A DNA stretch of 64,000 nucleotides from Alphaproteobacteria bacterium (GTDB lineage: Bacteria; Pseudomonadota; Alphaproteobacteria; Acetobacterales; Acetobacteraceae), in NCBI GenBank assembly GCA_026400815.1, contig JAPLOI010000056.1, forward strand, positions 1-64,000, in the 5' to 3' direction. This document shows positions 43,887-53,978 of the stretch, one piece after another; the stretch's first letter is position 1, and each line of letters starts with the position of its first letter. Made by a program: the position numbers and the translations under genes. The notes under the pieces are model-generated. The model had not been told where the DNA came from. It was given only the letters and a program-made list of their open reading frames with translations, and searched no databases.

Positions 43887-44797
43887 CAGCGTTGCTTCGG
43901 ATCGAGCACGTCGCGCAACCCATCCCCCAGCAGGTTGAACGCCAAGGACGCCACGAAGATCGCGATCCCGGGGATCGTCGGCACCCACCACTGGTCCAGG
44001 ATGAAGCGCCGTGCGGTTGCGATCATTGCCCCCCATTCCGGCGAGGGCGGCTGCGCCCCCATGCCGAGGAAGCCCAACGAGGCGGCGGTGAGGATGATGG
44101 AGCTCATGTCCAGCGTCACCCGCACCACCAGGCTGCCGATGCACATCGGCACGATGTGGCGCAGGATGATGCGGAAGGAACTCGCCCCGGTCAGCCGCAC
44201 CGCGGCGATATAGTCGGTGCCCCGCACCGTCAGCGTCTCCGCCCGGGCGAGGCGCGCATAGGGCGGCCACGCCGTGAGCACGATGGCGAACACCGCGCTG
44301 GTCACGCCCGGCTTGATCGCAGCCACGAAGGCCAGTGCCAGGATCAGGCGGGGGAAGGAAAGGAACACGTCGGTCACGCGCATCAGCACGCGGTCCAGCG
44401 TGCCGCCGAAATACCCGGCGATGCAGCCGATGGCGAGGCCCAACGGCGCCACCATGATCACCACGGCCACCACCATGCCCAGCGTCACCTGGCCCCCGAA
44501 CAGGATGCGCGACAGGATGTCCCGCCCCAGCTCATCCGTGCCGAGCCAATGCGCCGCCGATGGCCTGGCCAGCCGGTTCGCGAGGTTCTGAATGCCGGGA
44601 TCGTAGGGCGCCAGCACCGGCGCCAGCATCGAGGCCAGCATCAGCACCACCACCACCACCAGCCCACCCATCGCCAGCCGGTTGGCCGTGAAATCCCGCC
44701 ACAGCCGATACCGCCGCCCCCACGCCGCCTGCCGGCGGGAGGAAGGCGTGTCGGTCAGCAGCCAGTCGCGCCAAGTTTGCGCCGTTGCGCCACTCAT
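43886..44797 (-). CDS. Peptide ABC importer permease (DppC type)
   Basis: A 303-residue permease with an N-terminal OppC-like segment, about six helices and the EAA-like loop YARLARAETLTVRGTDYIAA. Joined to the neighbouring genes by one-base TGATG overlaps on both sides. Confidence 0.92.
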   Translation of the reverse strand: MSGATAQTWRDWLLTDTPSSRRQAAWGRRYRLWRDFTANRLAMGGLVVVVVLMLASMLAPVLAPYDPGIQNLANRLARPSAAHWLGTDELGRDILSRILFGGQVTLGMVVAVVIMVAPLGLAIGCIAGYFGGTLDRVLMRVTDVFLSFPRLILALAFVAAIKPGVTSAVFAIVLTAWPPYARLARAETLTVRGTDYIAAVRLTGASSFRIILRHIVPMCIGSLVVRVTLDMSSIILTAASLGFLGMGAQPPSPEWGAMIATARRFILDQWWVPTIPGIAIFVASLAFNLLGDGLRDVLDPKQR

Positions 44798-45813
44798 CAG
44801 CGAACCCTCGGGTCAAGCAGCCGGTAGAGCAGGTCTGCCAGCAGGTTGAACGCCAGATACGTCACCCCCACCACCAGCGTCGCCCCCAGCACCGCGTTCA
44901 TGTCCGCGTTCAGCAGCGAAATCGTGAGGTACTGGCCCAGCCCGGGCCAGGAGAACACCGTCTCCGTGATCACCGCCCCCTCCAGCAGCCCTGCATAGGC
45001 CAGGGCCAGGATGGTGATCAGCCGCACCGCGATATTGCCGAAGGCGTGCTTCCAGATCACCCGCGCCGGCGACAGCCCCTTGGCCCGTGCCGTGATGATG
45101 AACTCGCCCTTCAGCGTATCCAGCATGAAGGCCCGCGTCATGCGCGCCAGATAGGCCATGCTGAAATACGCCAGCACGCCGGCCGGCTGCACCAGATGCG
45201 CCAGCGCGTCCCAGAACACCTCCCACTCCCCGGCGATCAGCGAATCGACGGTCAGCAGCCCGGTGATGGTAGGCACCATGTCGTCGAACAGGATGTTCTG
45301 CCGCCCCGGCCCCGGCGCGATTTCCAGCGTGGCGTAGAACACCAGCAGGGAAATCAGCGCCAGCACGAAGATCGGCAGCGAATGCCCCGCCAGCGTGATC
45401 ACGCGGATCACATGGTCGATCCGGCTGCCCTGCTTCACCGCCGCCAGCACGCCGATCGGAATCCCGAGCAGTGCGGCGATGATGATCGCCGCCGTGGCCA
45501 GCTCCATCGTGGCCGGAAAGAAGCGGATGATGTCGTCCACCACGGTGTGGGACGTCATCACGCTGCGGCCCAGATCGCCCTGCACCAGCTTGCCCAGGTA
45601 GATCCAGAACTGCACATACAGCGGCTCGTCGAGCCCCAGCTCCAGCCGCACCTGCGCCACCACGTCGGCCGGCGCACGGTCGCCCACGATCGCCAGCACC
45701 GGGTCGATCGGCATCACCCGCCCGATCAGGAACGTCACCAGCACCAGGCCGAACAGCGTGATGGGCACGCTGGCGGCCGTGGCCGCCAGCGCCTTCAGGC
45801 GCGGAGTTGCCAT
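44797..45813 (-). CDS. Peptide ABC importer permease (DppB type)
   Basis: A 338-residue permease with the characteristic periplasmic region between helices 1 and 2 (RVMPIDPVLAIVGDRAPADV ... LGLDEPLYVQFWIYLGKL), about six helices, and the inner loop ARMTRAFMLDTLKGEFIITA that contacts the ATPase. It lies nine bases after the binding-protein gene. Confidence 0.92.
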   Translation of the reverse strand: MATPRLKALAATAASVPITLFGLVLVTFLIGRVMPIDPVLAIVGDRAPADVVAQVRLELGLDEPLYVQFWIYLGKLVQGDLGRSVMTSHTVVDDIIRFFPATMELATAAIIIAALLGIPIGVLAAVKQGSRIDHVIRVITLAGHSLPIFVLALISLLVFYATLEIAPGPGRQNILFDDMVPTITGLLTVDSLIAGEWEVFWDALAHLVQPAGVLAYFSMAYLARMTRAFMLDTLKGEFIITARAKGLSPARVIWKHAFGNIAVRLITILALAYAGLLEGAVITETVFSWPGLGQYLTISLLNADMNAVLGATLVVGVTYLAFNLLADLLYRLLDPRVR

Positions 45814-45822
45814 GCTGGCGAA

Positions 45823-47433
45823 CTAGGCCTTCGCCGTCTGGTCGTAGCGGGTGCGCAGGCCCAGCGGGGCCAGCGCAAAGCCCGCCACGTTCTTGCGCAT
45901 CACCGCCCAGCCGGTCGCCTGGAACAGCAGCGCGAACGGGCTGCGCATGTGGTGGTCGCGCTGCAGGTCGGCATACATCTTCTCGCGCACCTTCGCGTCG
46001 CTCTCCTTCACCGCGGCGATGCTGCGGTCGGAGAGATCCTTGTCCTGCCAGGAATTGCGCCACGCCAGCGTCTTGTTGCGGGCGTCGTCGGCGTTGTCGA
46101 TGTTCACGCAGAAGGTCTCGGAGTTGGTGTTGGGGTCGAAATAGTCGATGCCCCACGACAGCACCGCCGCCTGGTGCTGGCGCGCGCGGTAGCGCGTGAT
46201 CACCTGGCGCTGCTCGCCGGCCATCAGGCTCACCTTGATGCCGATCTCGGCGAGGTTGGCCTGGATCGCCTGCACGATGTCGCCATGCGGCTGGCCGTTA
46301 TAGTGGTCGAGGGTCATCTCGAAGCCGTTCGGCAGCCCGGCCTCGGCCAGCAGCGCCTTGGCCTTCGCCACGTCCTTCTTGAACGGCCGGTCGGCGATCG
46401 CGCCCATCATGCCCTTCGGCACGAAGCTCTGCTGCACGTCGTAGGTGGTCGGCACGATGTTCTTCTGGATGCCGTCATAGTCGATCGCCCACTTGATCGC
46501 CTGGCGCACCTGCGGCTTGGCGAGGTTGGGGTCCTTCTGGTTCATGCACAGGTACATGATGTAGCTGTGCGGCGCGGAGGACATCTTGTAGTTCGCATTC
46601 GCCTGTGCCGCCTTCAACTGGTCCGGCAGCAGGTCGCGCGCGATGTCGATATCGCCCTGCTGCAACTGCAGCTGCTGGGCGGAGGGATCGACGATGTGCT
46701 TGTAGAACACGCGCTTCGGCTTGGTCTTCAGGGCCGAGTTCGGGTTCGCATCCAGGATCACGCTCTCGCTCGCCTTCCAGCTGCGCACGGTGAACGGGCC
46801 GGAGCCGGCCGAGCCGGTCTTCATCCAGCCATTGCCGAAATCGCCATCCCGGGCGTTCTTCATCACCACGGCCTTCTCCACCACGCTGCCGCAATTGGCC
46901 GACAGGCAGTACAGCACGAAGGTCGGCGCCACCTTTTCCTTGATGGTGAACACCAGCGTGTTGGGCCCGGTGGCGCGGATCACCGTCTCCACATTGTCCT
47001 TGTTCGCCCCGAACTGGTTCAGGATGAAGGCCGGCGCCTTGTTCAGCTTGATGGTCCGCTGCAGGGAGAACGCCGCGTCCTCCGCCGTTACCGGCGCGCC
47101 GGAGGCGAACGTCACACCCGGCTTCATGGTGAAGGTGAACGAAAGCCCGTCCGCGGAAACCTCCCACTTCTCCGCCAGCTCGCCGATGATCTGGCTGGGG
47201 TTGGCCGGGTTCGGCACTACCAGCCGCTCATAGCAATTGCCGACGACCTCGCCGCCGGAGAACTCGAACGCCTCGGCCGGGTCCAGGCTGATGATGTCGT
47301 CGATCGCCTTGCCCACCACCACGGTGTCCTTCGGCGTGGCGGCCTCGGCCGCGCCGGCGAAGGAGAAGAACGGCGTGGCGGTCGCTGCGAAGGTGAATGC
47401 GCGGCGGCCGAGCTGTGCGGGACCAGACATCAT
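45823..47433 (-). CDS. Peptide ABC importer substrate-binding protein
   Basis: A 536-residue periplasmic protein of the SBP_bac_5 family. The signal region has an Arg pair (MMSGPAQLGRRAFTFAATAT), possibly Tat-directed. Family segments: IDDIISLDPAEAFEFSG, LAEKWEVSADGLSFTFTMKP, VRQAIKWAIDYDGI, and PNGFEMTLDHYNGQPHGDIV. First gene of the operon binding protein-permeases-ATPases-hydrolase. AGGAG precedes ATG 47433. The ligand is probably a peptide or another amide, given the terminal CocE/NonD hydrolase. Confidence 0.93.
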   Translation of the reverse strand: MMSGPAQLGRRAFTFAATATPFFSFAGAAEAATPKDTVVVGKAIDDIISLDPAEAFEFSGGEVVGNCYERLVVPNPANPSQIIGELAEKWEVSADGLSFTFTMKPGVTFASGAPVTAEDAAFSLQRTIKLNKAPAFILNQFGANKDNVETVIRATGPNTLVFTIKEKVAPTFVLYCLSANCGSVVEKAVVMKNARDGDFGNGWMKTGSAGSGPFTVRSWKASESVILDANPNSALKTKPKRVFYKHIVDPSAQQLQLQQGDIDIARDLLPDQLKAAQANANYKMSSAPHSYIMYLCMNQKDPNLAKPQVRQAIKWAIDYDGIQKNIVPTTYDVQQSFVPKGMMGAIADRPFKKDVAKAKALLAEAGLPNGFEMTLDHYNGQPHGDIVQAIQANLAEIGIKVSLMAGEQRQVITRYRARQHQAAVLSWGIDYFDPNTNSETFCVNIDNADDARNKTLAWRNSWQDKDLSDRSIAAVKESDAKVREKMYADLQRDHHMRSPFALLFQATGWAVMRKNVAGFALAPLGLRTRYDQTAKA

Positions 47434-47545
47434 GGATCTCCTGTAATCTTTCCGTCAACATAGGCGCCTGGACGCAGCACGAAAAGACAGGCCCGGCGCC
47501 GCGTTCCGGCTTGCCCCCGCCGCCCGCGCAAGGTGTCATGGGCCG

Positions 47546-48718
47546 ATGACCTCCGCCCCCACCGCCTTGCCGCTCACCCTGCTCGCCACCGCGGGGTTCC
47601 TTTCCGTCGCCGGCATGCGCATGACCGATCCGCTGCTGCATGTGATTGCCAGCGATTTCGGCACCACCATCCCCGCGCTGGCCATCGTCGTCGCCGCCTT
47701 CACCTTGCCGTACGGCCTGTGCCAGATCCTGCTCGGCCCGCTGGCGGATCGCTTCGGCAAGCTGCGGGTGATGACGGCGGCCCTTGCCCTGCTCACCCTG
47801 GCCAACCTCGCCTGCGCGCTCTCCGGCACGGTGGAAGGCCTTACCCTCGCTCGCCTCGCCGCCGGCGGCGCCAGTGCTGCCGTGGTACCGCTCGGCATGG
47901 CCTATGTGGCCGATGCGGTGGACTACCAGCAGCGCCAGATCACCCTCAGCCGCTACCTCAACGGCACCGTCATGGCGCAGATGATGGCCGGCCCGCTGGG
48001 CGGCATCTTCGGCCAGTTCCTCGGCTGGCGCGGCGTGTTCCTGGTGCTCGCCGCCGGCACCGCCGCCATCGCCGCTGTGCTGGCCCGCCGCCTGCCCACC
48101 CTGCCGGACCGCCGCGGCAGCGCCACCTTCGCCGCCGGCAACTATCTCGCCATGGCCCGTTCCCCCGTCGCCCGTGTGGTGCTGCTGGCCGCGGTGATCG
48201 ATGGCGCGGTGCTGATGGGCAGCTTCCCCTTCCTCGCCCCCTACATGCATGAGGCGTTCGGCCTGTCCTATGCCGAGGTTGGCCTGGTGCTCGCCTGCTT
48301 CGGCCTCGGCGCGATGGCCTATGTCCGCGCCGCGCGCTGGATCATCCCGCGCCTGGGGGAGGCGCGCATGGTCGCGCTTGGCGGCGCCATCATGGCTGCC
48401 GCGGTGGCCACCATCGTTTTGCTGCCGCCCCAGCCCGCCTTCGTCGCCGGCCTCGTCGCCGCCCAGCTGGCCATCGGCGCCGGTTTCTACCTGCTGCACG
48501 GCGTGCTGCAGGCCCGCGCCACGGAAATGCTGCCCCATGCCCGCGCCACGGCGGTGGCCAGCTTCGCCCTCATGCTCTTCATCGGCCAGAGCATCGGCGC
48601 GCTGGCCATGGGCGGCCTGATCGCCAAGCTGGGCTATCAGGGCGCCTCCCTGTGCGACGCCGTGGCCATTCTTCTCCTTGCTGCCTGGCTCGCCCCGGTG
48701 CTGCGCCGGAACCGCTGA
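47546..48718 (+). CDS. MFS transporter, DHA1-like
   Basis: A 390-residue carrier with 12 helices. The motif-A region between helices 2 and 3 reads QILLGPLADRFGKLRVMTAA, and the start of helix 1 has MRMTDPLLHVIASDF, as in AraJ/YfcJ-like drug/H+ antiporters. Transcribed away from the peptide importer with 112 bases between. The substrate is unknown. Confidence 0.85.
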   Translation: MTSAPTALPLTLLATAGFLSVAGMRMTDPLLHVIASDFGTTIPALAIVVAAFTLPYGLCQILLGPLADRFGKLRVMTAALALLTLANLACALSGTVEGLTLARLAAGGASAAVVPLGMAYVADAVDYQQRQITLSRYLNGTVMAQMMAGPLGGIFGQFLGWRGVFLVLAAGTAAIAAVLARRLPTLPDRRGSATFAAGNYLAMARSPVARVVLLAAVIDGAVLMGSFPFLAPYMHEAFGLSYAEVGLVLACFGLGAMAYVRAARWIIPRLGEARMVALGGAIMAAAVATIVLLPPQPAFVAGLVAAQLAIGAGFYLLHGVLQARATEMLPHARATAVASFALMLFIGQSIGALAMGGLIAKLGYQGASLCDAVAILLLAAWLAPVLRRNR

Positions 48719-48754
48719 TCCCCGCCGGGGCTTAGCCGGGCAAAGGAGCCCGCC

Positions 48755-48928
48755 ATGTCCCTCCCCGCCGAGATCCCCCCGCCGCAAGACCCGCCCATCC
48801 CCGGCGCCCCGCCGGAAGACCCCACCCCTGGCCGCGACCCGGAAATGCCGGCCCCCATCCTCCCGGGCCCGGAGATCCCCATGGAGTCGCCACCGGAAAT
48901 TCCCGGCGGAATGCCCGTGCTCGGCTAG
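48755..48928 (+). CDS. Proline-rich 57-residue protein
   Basis: A short open frame MSLPAEIPPPQDPPIPGAPP and onwards to GGMPVLG, about one third Pro with repeated acidic residues. AAGGAG at 48743-48748 lies seven bases before its ATG, and the start follows the MFS gene by 36 bases, so it may be expressed with it. The stop overlaps the stop of the convergent kinase gene by four bases. No known family; likely disordered. Confidence 0.5.
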   Translation: MSLPAEIPPPQDPPIPGAPPEDPTPGRDPEMPAPILPGPEIPMESPPEIPGGMPVLG

Positions 48929-50316
48929 TCTGCTTCGCCCACCCAGCCCGCCACCGCGAACGCCACGCGGCAGCCCCCGGCGGCGGAGCGGCCTGTCTCC
49001 AGCGCCGTGCCGTACAGCGCCAGCACGTCGCCCACGATCGCCAGGCCGAGCCCGTGACCCTCGCCCGGTGGTGCGGTGCTTTCGCCGCGCACCCCGCCCA
49101 GCCCGGGCGCCATCCCGGGCCCGTCATCCTCCACCATCACGCGTAATGCGCCCGCCTCCGCCGGCACGACGGAAACCACCACGGCGCCGCGCGCCCATAG
49201 CCGCGCATTGTCGAGCAGGTTGCCCATCACCTCGGCGAAATCCTCGGAATCCATGCGCAGCCGGGCCCCCGCCGGCACCGCGTTGCGCCAGGCCAGGTCC
49301 TCGCCGCGCGGCAGCCGCCGCATCAGCCCCAGCAGCCGCTCCACTGCCGGCGCTGCCTCCGTCGCTGTGCCACCGGCCGCACTCGCGCCATGGCTGCGGG
49401 CGCGGGCCAGCTGGCGTTCCACATGGGCGCGCATCTGGCCCACCTGCTCGTGCAGCCGCGCCGCGGCCTCGGCTTCGCCACTCGCCTCCAGCCGCCGTGC
49501 CTCGGCCGCCACCACCGCCAGCGGTGTCTTCAGCCCATGCGCCAGATCCCCGGCCCGTTCCCGTGCCCGCCGCACCCCTTCTTCCTGCCGGTCGATCAGC
49601 GCATTCAGGCTCGCCGCCAGCGGCGCCACCTCGGCCGGGAATACTCCGGCCAGCCGTTCCGCCCGACCTTGCCGGATGCGCCCGATCTGCTCCTGCAGCC
49701 GCCGCAGCGGTGCCAGCCCCAACGCCAGCTGCGCCCAGGCGCCTAGCAGCAGCACGCCGGCGATCGCCGCGAGCGACGTCAGCGCATCCGCCCGGAACGA
49801 CGCTCCCAGCGCCTCCAGTTCCGCATGGTCCAGCGCCACCGTCAGCCGGAACGCCCGCGCCGCACCGGCCTGCCCCAGCCGCACGTCGCGCTCGCGCAGA
49901 TCCAGCATCGCCCCCTCCGGCCCCGCCGCGCGATACGCTGCACCCTCCCGCCCGCGCGGATCGTCGTGCCGCAGCCGGTGCTCCCACAGCGAGCGCGAGC
50001 GCAGCACCGCCCCCGACGCGTCGGACACCTGCCAGTAGCTGCCGGAATTCGGCTGCTCGTAGCGCGGATCGGCCAGCGGCCGCGTCAGCACCGCCGCGCC
50101 CTCGGCATCCAGCGCGAAGGCGCCGGCCAGCTCCAGCAGCTTCACCTGCAGCTCCTGCGCCACCCGCCGTTCCAGGTGCCGGTCGAACACGGTTGCCAGC
50201 GCCAGCCCCGCGATCCCCAGCGCCAGCACGATCGTGGCGGCCGACAAAACCAGCAGCCGCCGCCGCAGCGCCGGCCCCGCCGCCAGCCCGCCGCTATCCG
50301 TCGATGAGGTAGCCAT
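48925..50316 (-). CDS. Sensor histidine kinase (PhoQ/QseC-like)
   Basis: A 463-residue kinase: TM1 at 21-43, a periplasmic sensor of about 130 residues, TM2 at about 180-200, HAMP, then His260 in GDLAHGLKTPLAVV. ATP-binding boxes are NLLDNARLWARG (N), DDGPGMAPGLGG (G1) and GHGLGLAIV (G2). The start overlaps the response-regulator end by 23 bases. It resembles the first kinase at 21161 in layout, so the two pairs may be old duplicates. Confidence 0.88.
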   Translation of the reverse strand: MATSSTDSGGLAAGPALRRRLLVLSAATIVLALGIAGLALATVFDRHLERRVAQELQVKLLELAGAFALDAEGAAVLTRPLADPRYEQPNSGSYWQVSDASGAVLRSRSLWEHRLRHDDPRGREGAAYRAAGPEGAMLDLRERDVRLGQAGAARAFRLTVALDHAELEALGASFRADALTSLAAIAGVLLLGAWAQLALGLAPLRRLQEQIGRIRQGRAERLAGVFPAEVAPLAASLNALIDRQEEGVRRARERAGDLAHGLKTPLAVVAAEARRLEASGEAEAAARLHEQVGQMRAHVERQLARARSHGASAAGGTATEAAPAVERLLGLMRRLPRGEDLAWRNAVPAGARLRMDSEDFAEVMGNLLDNARLWARGAVVVSVVPAEAGALRVMVEDDGPGMAPGLGGVRGESTAPPGEGHGLGLAIVGDVLALYGTALETGRSAAGGCRVAFAVAGWVGEAD

Positions 50317-50950
50317 AGCCCCGCCGCGTCACGATCAGCTCCACCCCCAGCTTGCGCCGCAGCCGCCCGATCAGCACCTCCACGGCGTTGGAATCCGGCG
50401 CCTCCTGCTGCCCGTATACATGTTCCGCCAGCTCCCCCTGCGAGATCACGCGGCCCTTGTGGTGCACCAGGTAGCGCAGCGCCCGGAACTCCAGCGCTGT
50501 CAGCGCCAGCTGCCGCCCGCCCAGATGGACCAGCATCCGCCGCGTATCGACCGAAACCCCACCGGCTTCCAGCAGCGGCGTGGCATGCCCCGCCGCCCGG
50601 CGCAGGATGGCGCCAATGCGCGCCAGCAGTTCCTCGCTGTGGAACGGCTTGCCCAGGTAGTCGTCCGCCCCCGCGTCGATCCCCGCCACCCGCTCGCTCC
50701 AGGAATCCCGTGCCGTCAGGATCAGCACCGGCACCGCCACCCCCGCCGCACGCAGCCGCTTCAGCACGGTCAGCCCGTCCAGCCGGGGCAGGCCGAGATC
50801 CAGCACGATCCCGTCATAGGCCTCGGTCTCTGCCTGGAACCAGGCGTCCTCCCCGTCGCGCACCACATCGGCCACATAGCCGGCCCGCTCCAGCGCCGCG
50901 GCGATGTCGGCGGCGATCGCCGGCTCATCCTCCACCACCAGCAGCCGCAT
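50294..50950 (-). CDS. OmpR-family response regulator
   Basis: A 218-residue regulator. Receiver: MRLLVVEDEP, Asp51 in IVLDLGLPRLDG, LTARDSW, and Lys in DDYLGKPF. Winged helix: LTALEFRALRYLVHHKGRVI and EVLIGRLRRKLG. ATG 50950 shares one base with the stop of the PepSY gene (TGATG), so the order is PepSY-regulator-kinase on the minus strand. Confidence 0.92.
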   Translation of the reverse strand: MRLLVVEDEPAIAADIAAALERAGYVADVVRDGEDAWFQAETEAYDGIVLDLGLPRLDGLTVLKRLRAAGVAVPVLILTARDSWSERVAGIDAGADDYLGKPFHSEELLARIGAILRRAAGHATPLLEAGGVSVDTRRMLVHLGGRQLALTALEFRALRYLVHHKGRVISQGELAEHVYGQQEAPDSNAVEVLIGRLRRKLGVELIVTRRGYGYLIDG

Positions 50951-51441
50951 CAGCGCACCGTCACCGACAGCACGGCGTTGCGCCGCGCATCCACCGTCAC
51001 GTCGCGATACTCGCCGGAGCGCGTCAGCACCGTGAGGCGATACAGCCACACCCCGCCCCGCTCCTCGTCCAGCGCCACGTCCAGCACCTCGCCGGGCACG
51101 GAGCGGCGCACCATCGCCAGCACCTGGCTCAGCGGCGCCGCCTGCCCCGAGGCCACCGCCTCCGCCGCGCGGTTCTGCGCCGATTGATCGCCGGGGCCGC
51201 GACCGCCCCCTGCGGGGCCACCGCCTGGCGCTCCCCCACCCGGCGGCCCGCCCCCTGGCCCGCCCCCTGGCCCACCTCCGGGGCCGCCACCCGGGCCCCC
51301 ACCAGCGCCACCGCCACCACCACCGCCACCACCACCGCCACCACCACCGCCGCCACCACCGCCACCCTGGGACTGCGCACGCCTTCCGGTCCCGACAAGC
51401 ACGGCAACAGCAACGCCCAGAATGCAGCGACGGCTCGGCAT
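50950..51441 (-). CDS. Exported PepSY-like protein with polyglycine tract
   Basis: A 163-residue protein with a signal peptide (RRCILGVAVAVLVGTGRRAQS). A stretch of 20 consecutive glycines and then GGGP repeats follow, and the last 65 residues have the PepSY pattern (PLSQVLAMVRRSVPGEVLDV ... YRLTVLTRSGEYRDVTVDA). Small PepSY proteins encoded beside PhoPQ-like systems are common and may feed back on the kinase. The Gly tract is encoded by a trinucleotide repeat. It is the first gene of the operon. Confidence 0.8.
   Translation of the reverse strand: MPSRRCILGVAVAVLVGTGRRAQSQGGGGGGGGGGGGGGGGGGGGAGGGPGGGPGGGPGGGPGGGPPGGGAPGGGPAGGGRGPGDQSAQNRAAEAVASGQAAPLSQVLAMVRRSVPGEVLDVALDEERGGVWLYRLTVLTRSGEYRDVTVDARRNAVLSVTVR
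51303..51366. repeat. CCACCACCACCG-type microsatellite
   Basis: Near-perfect reiteration of CCA/CCG triplets with a visible 12-base period, encoding the polyglycine run of the PepSY protein. Slippage would change length without breaking the frame. Confidence 0.85.
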
Positions 51442-51465
51442 TCCGGCATCCTACCGCATCCCCGC

Positions 51466-51493
51466 CTGACGAAACGCTGACAAACCCGGTCAG
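51466..51493. promoter_or_regulatory. Second GTCAG-N6-GTCAG site, in the divergent leader
   Basis: On the minus strand GTCAG occurs at 51477-51481 and 51466-51470, 11 bases apart, 25 bases before the PepSY gene start; a third, inverted GTCAG lies at 51489. The spacing and half site equal those at 22526. It may be an autoregulatory operator for this regulator and also control the glycine-rich gene at 51565. Confidence 0.5.
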
Positions 51494-51564
51494 GCCAGCG
51501 TGGGCCGTCGCCGCCTAGGGTCCCCCCACCCCGGAACCTCACCGGGCCCACCAGGAGAACCACC

Positions 51565-51948
51565 ATGCGAACGGCACTGATGCTATCCACCCTGGTCGCC
51601 GGGCTCGCCATGTGCAGCCTCGCCGAAGCCCGCCCCACCCATCCCGCCGCCGCCTCCGTCTCCGCCGCGGTCCACCCTCTCACCTCCGCCCCGATGATGC
51701 TGGCCCAGGCGGCGGGTGGCGGAGGTGGCGGCCCCGGCGGCGGCGGTGGCCCCGGGGGTGGTGGACCCGGCGGCGCCGACGGTGCCCCGGCAGGCGGCCC
51801 GAATGGCGGCCCAAATGGCGCCCCAAATGGCACCTCCCTGGGCGGCCCCCCCGCCGACAGCACCGCCCCCAGCGGCCCGCCCAACGGCCCGGCCGGCCCG
51901 CGCAGCGACTCCACCGGCGGCACCACCACGGGCACCGGCACCAGCTGA
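51565..51948 (+). CDS. Small exported Gly/Pro-rich protein
   Basis: A 127-residue protein with a signal peptide (MRTALMLSTLVAGLAMCSLA, cleavage after EA). The mature part is polyglycine, then repeated GGPNGGPNGAPNG and a Ser/Thr/Gly tail; no folded domain is visible. CAGGAG precedes its ATG. It is transcribed away from the PepSY-regulator-kinase operon, and its composition resembles the PepSY protein's Gly tract. Function unknown. Confidence 0.7.
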   Translation: MRTALMLSTLVAGLAMCSLAEARPTHPAAASVSAAVHPLTSAPMMLAQAAGGGGGGPGGGGGPGGGGPGGADGAPAGGPNGGPNGAPNGTSLGGPPADSTAPSGPPNGPAGPRSDSTGGTTTGTGTS

Positions 51949-52006
51949 CCCACCCGCCTCGAGACGGGGCAAAGCCGGACCTCCCACCCCGCCCTACGGC
52001 CCGCGC

Positions 52007-52034
52007 GCCCGGCAGGTTCTTCCACCTGCCGGGC
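52007..52034 (+). terminator. Hairpin after the Gly-rich gene
   Basis: A perfect 11-bp stem GCCCGGCAGGT (52007-52017) with its complement (52024-52034) is followed by ACACCCTTTTCC. It separates the Gly-rich gene from argG. Confidence 0.7.
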
Positions 52035-52119
52035 ACACCCTTTTCCCCCCCCACCTTGCGCATCACCCCCCGCCGGGGCTACCTCGCGGCATCGACTGGC
52101 AGCCGGAGAGGGCCGCGGA

Positions 52120-53348
<1,229 letters not shown>

Positions 53349-53349
<1 letters not shown>

Positions 53350-53855
53350 TGACCATCTCGATGTACTCGGCCGCCGTGCCGATGATGAAGACCCTGCTCA
53401 CCGCCCTGTCCGCCAACCTGGACAAGGCCGCCGCCTTCGCCGAGGCCAAGAAGGTTGATCCCGCCGTGCTGCTGGGCTCGCGCCTGGCGCCCGACATGTT
53501 CGCGCTGACCCGCCAGGTGCAGATTGCCTGCGACATGGCCCGCGGCGGCGCCCTGCGCCTGGCCGGCCGCGAAGTGCCGAGCATGCCGGATACCGAAGCC
53601 TCGATCGCCGACCTGAAGGCCCGCATCGCCACCACCCTGTCGGTGATCGACAGCATCCCGGCCGCGGAGATCGACGGCAGCGAAGACCGCGAAGTGGTCC
53701 TCAAGATGCGCGCCGGCGAAATGTCCTTCACCGGCCAGCGCTACCTGATTGGGTTCGTTATCCCCAACCTCACCTTCCATTGCGCCACCGCCTACAACAT
53801 CCTGCGCCACAACGGCGTTGAGATCGGCAAGCGCGACTTCCTCGGCAGCTTCTAA
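53349..53855 (+). CDS. DUF1993 family protein
   Basis: A 168-residue helical protein of DUF1993 (DinB-like fold). Family features: MTISMYSAAVPMMKTLLTAL at the start, SRLAPDMFALTRQVQIACDM, and the ending FHCATAYNILRHNGVEIGKR with candidate metal-ligand His residues. Its ATG overlaps the argG stop, suggesting co-expression, though no link to arginine synthesis is known. A twin-palindrome repeat lies 11 bases after the stop. Confidence 0.92.
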
Positions 53856-53866
53856 GGCAAGCAAGC

Positions 53867-53978
53867 GGTTCTTTTTTGAAAAAAGAACCAAAAAACTTCT
53901 CTGACATGGCGCCTCGATCATCCGGTCGAGGCGTCATTATTGAAAGTCTTTTTGCTTCTTTTTCTTCAGAAAAAGAAG
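53867..53978. repeat. Twin-palindrome AT-rich repeat, copy C (inverted relative to A)
   Basis: Hairpin GGTTCTTTTTT with its complement (53867-53889), then a GC centre CGCCTCGA...TCGAGGCG, then hairpin CTTCTTTTTCT with its complement (53955-53978). Flanks match copy A when reverse-complemented: AAGTCTTTTTG before and AAGATTCTTCC after. Confidence 0.85.

Noticed and set aside
48678-50312. A 544-codon plus-strand frame opposite the second histidine kinase
   Set aside because: Pro/Arg/Ala-rich antisense artefact; the kinase on the minus strand has all catalytic boxes.
51303-51366. Regular short repeats considered as a CRISPR array
   Set aside because: The unit is a coding triplet microsatellite with no spacers.
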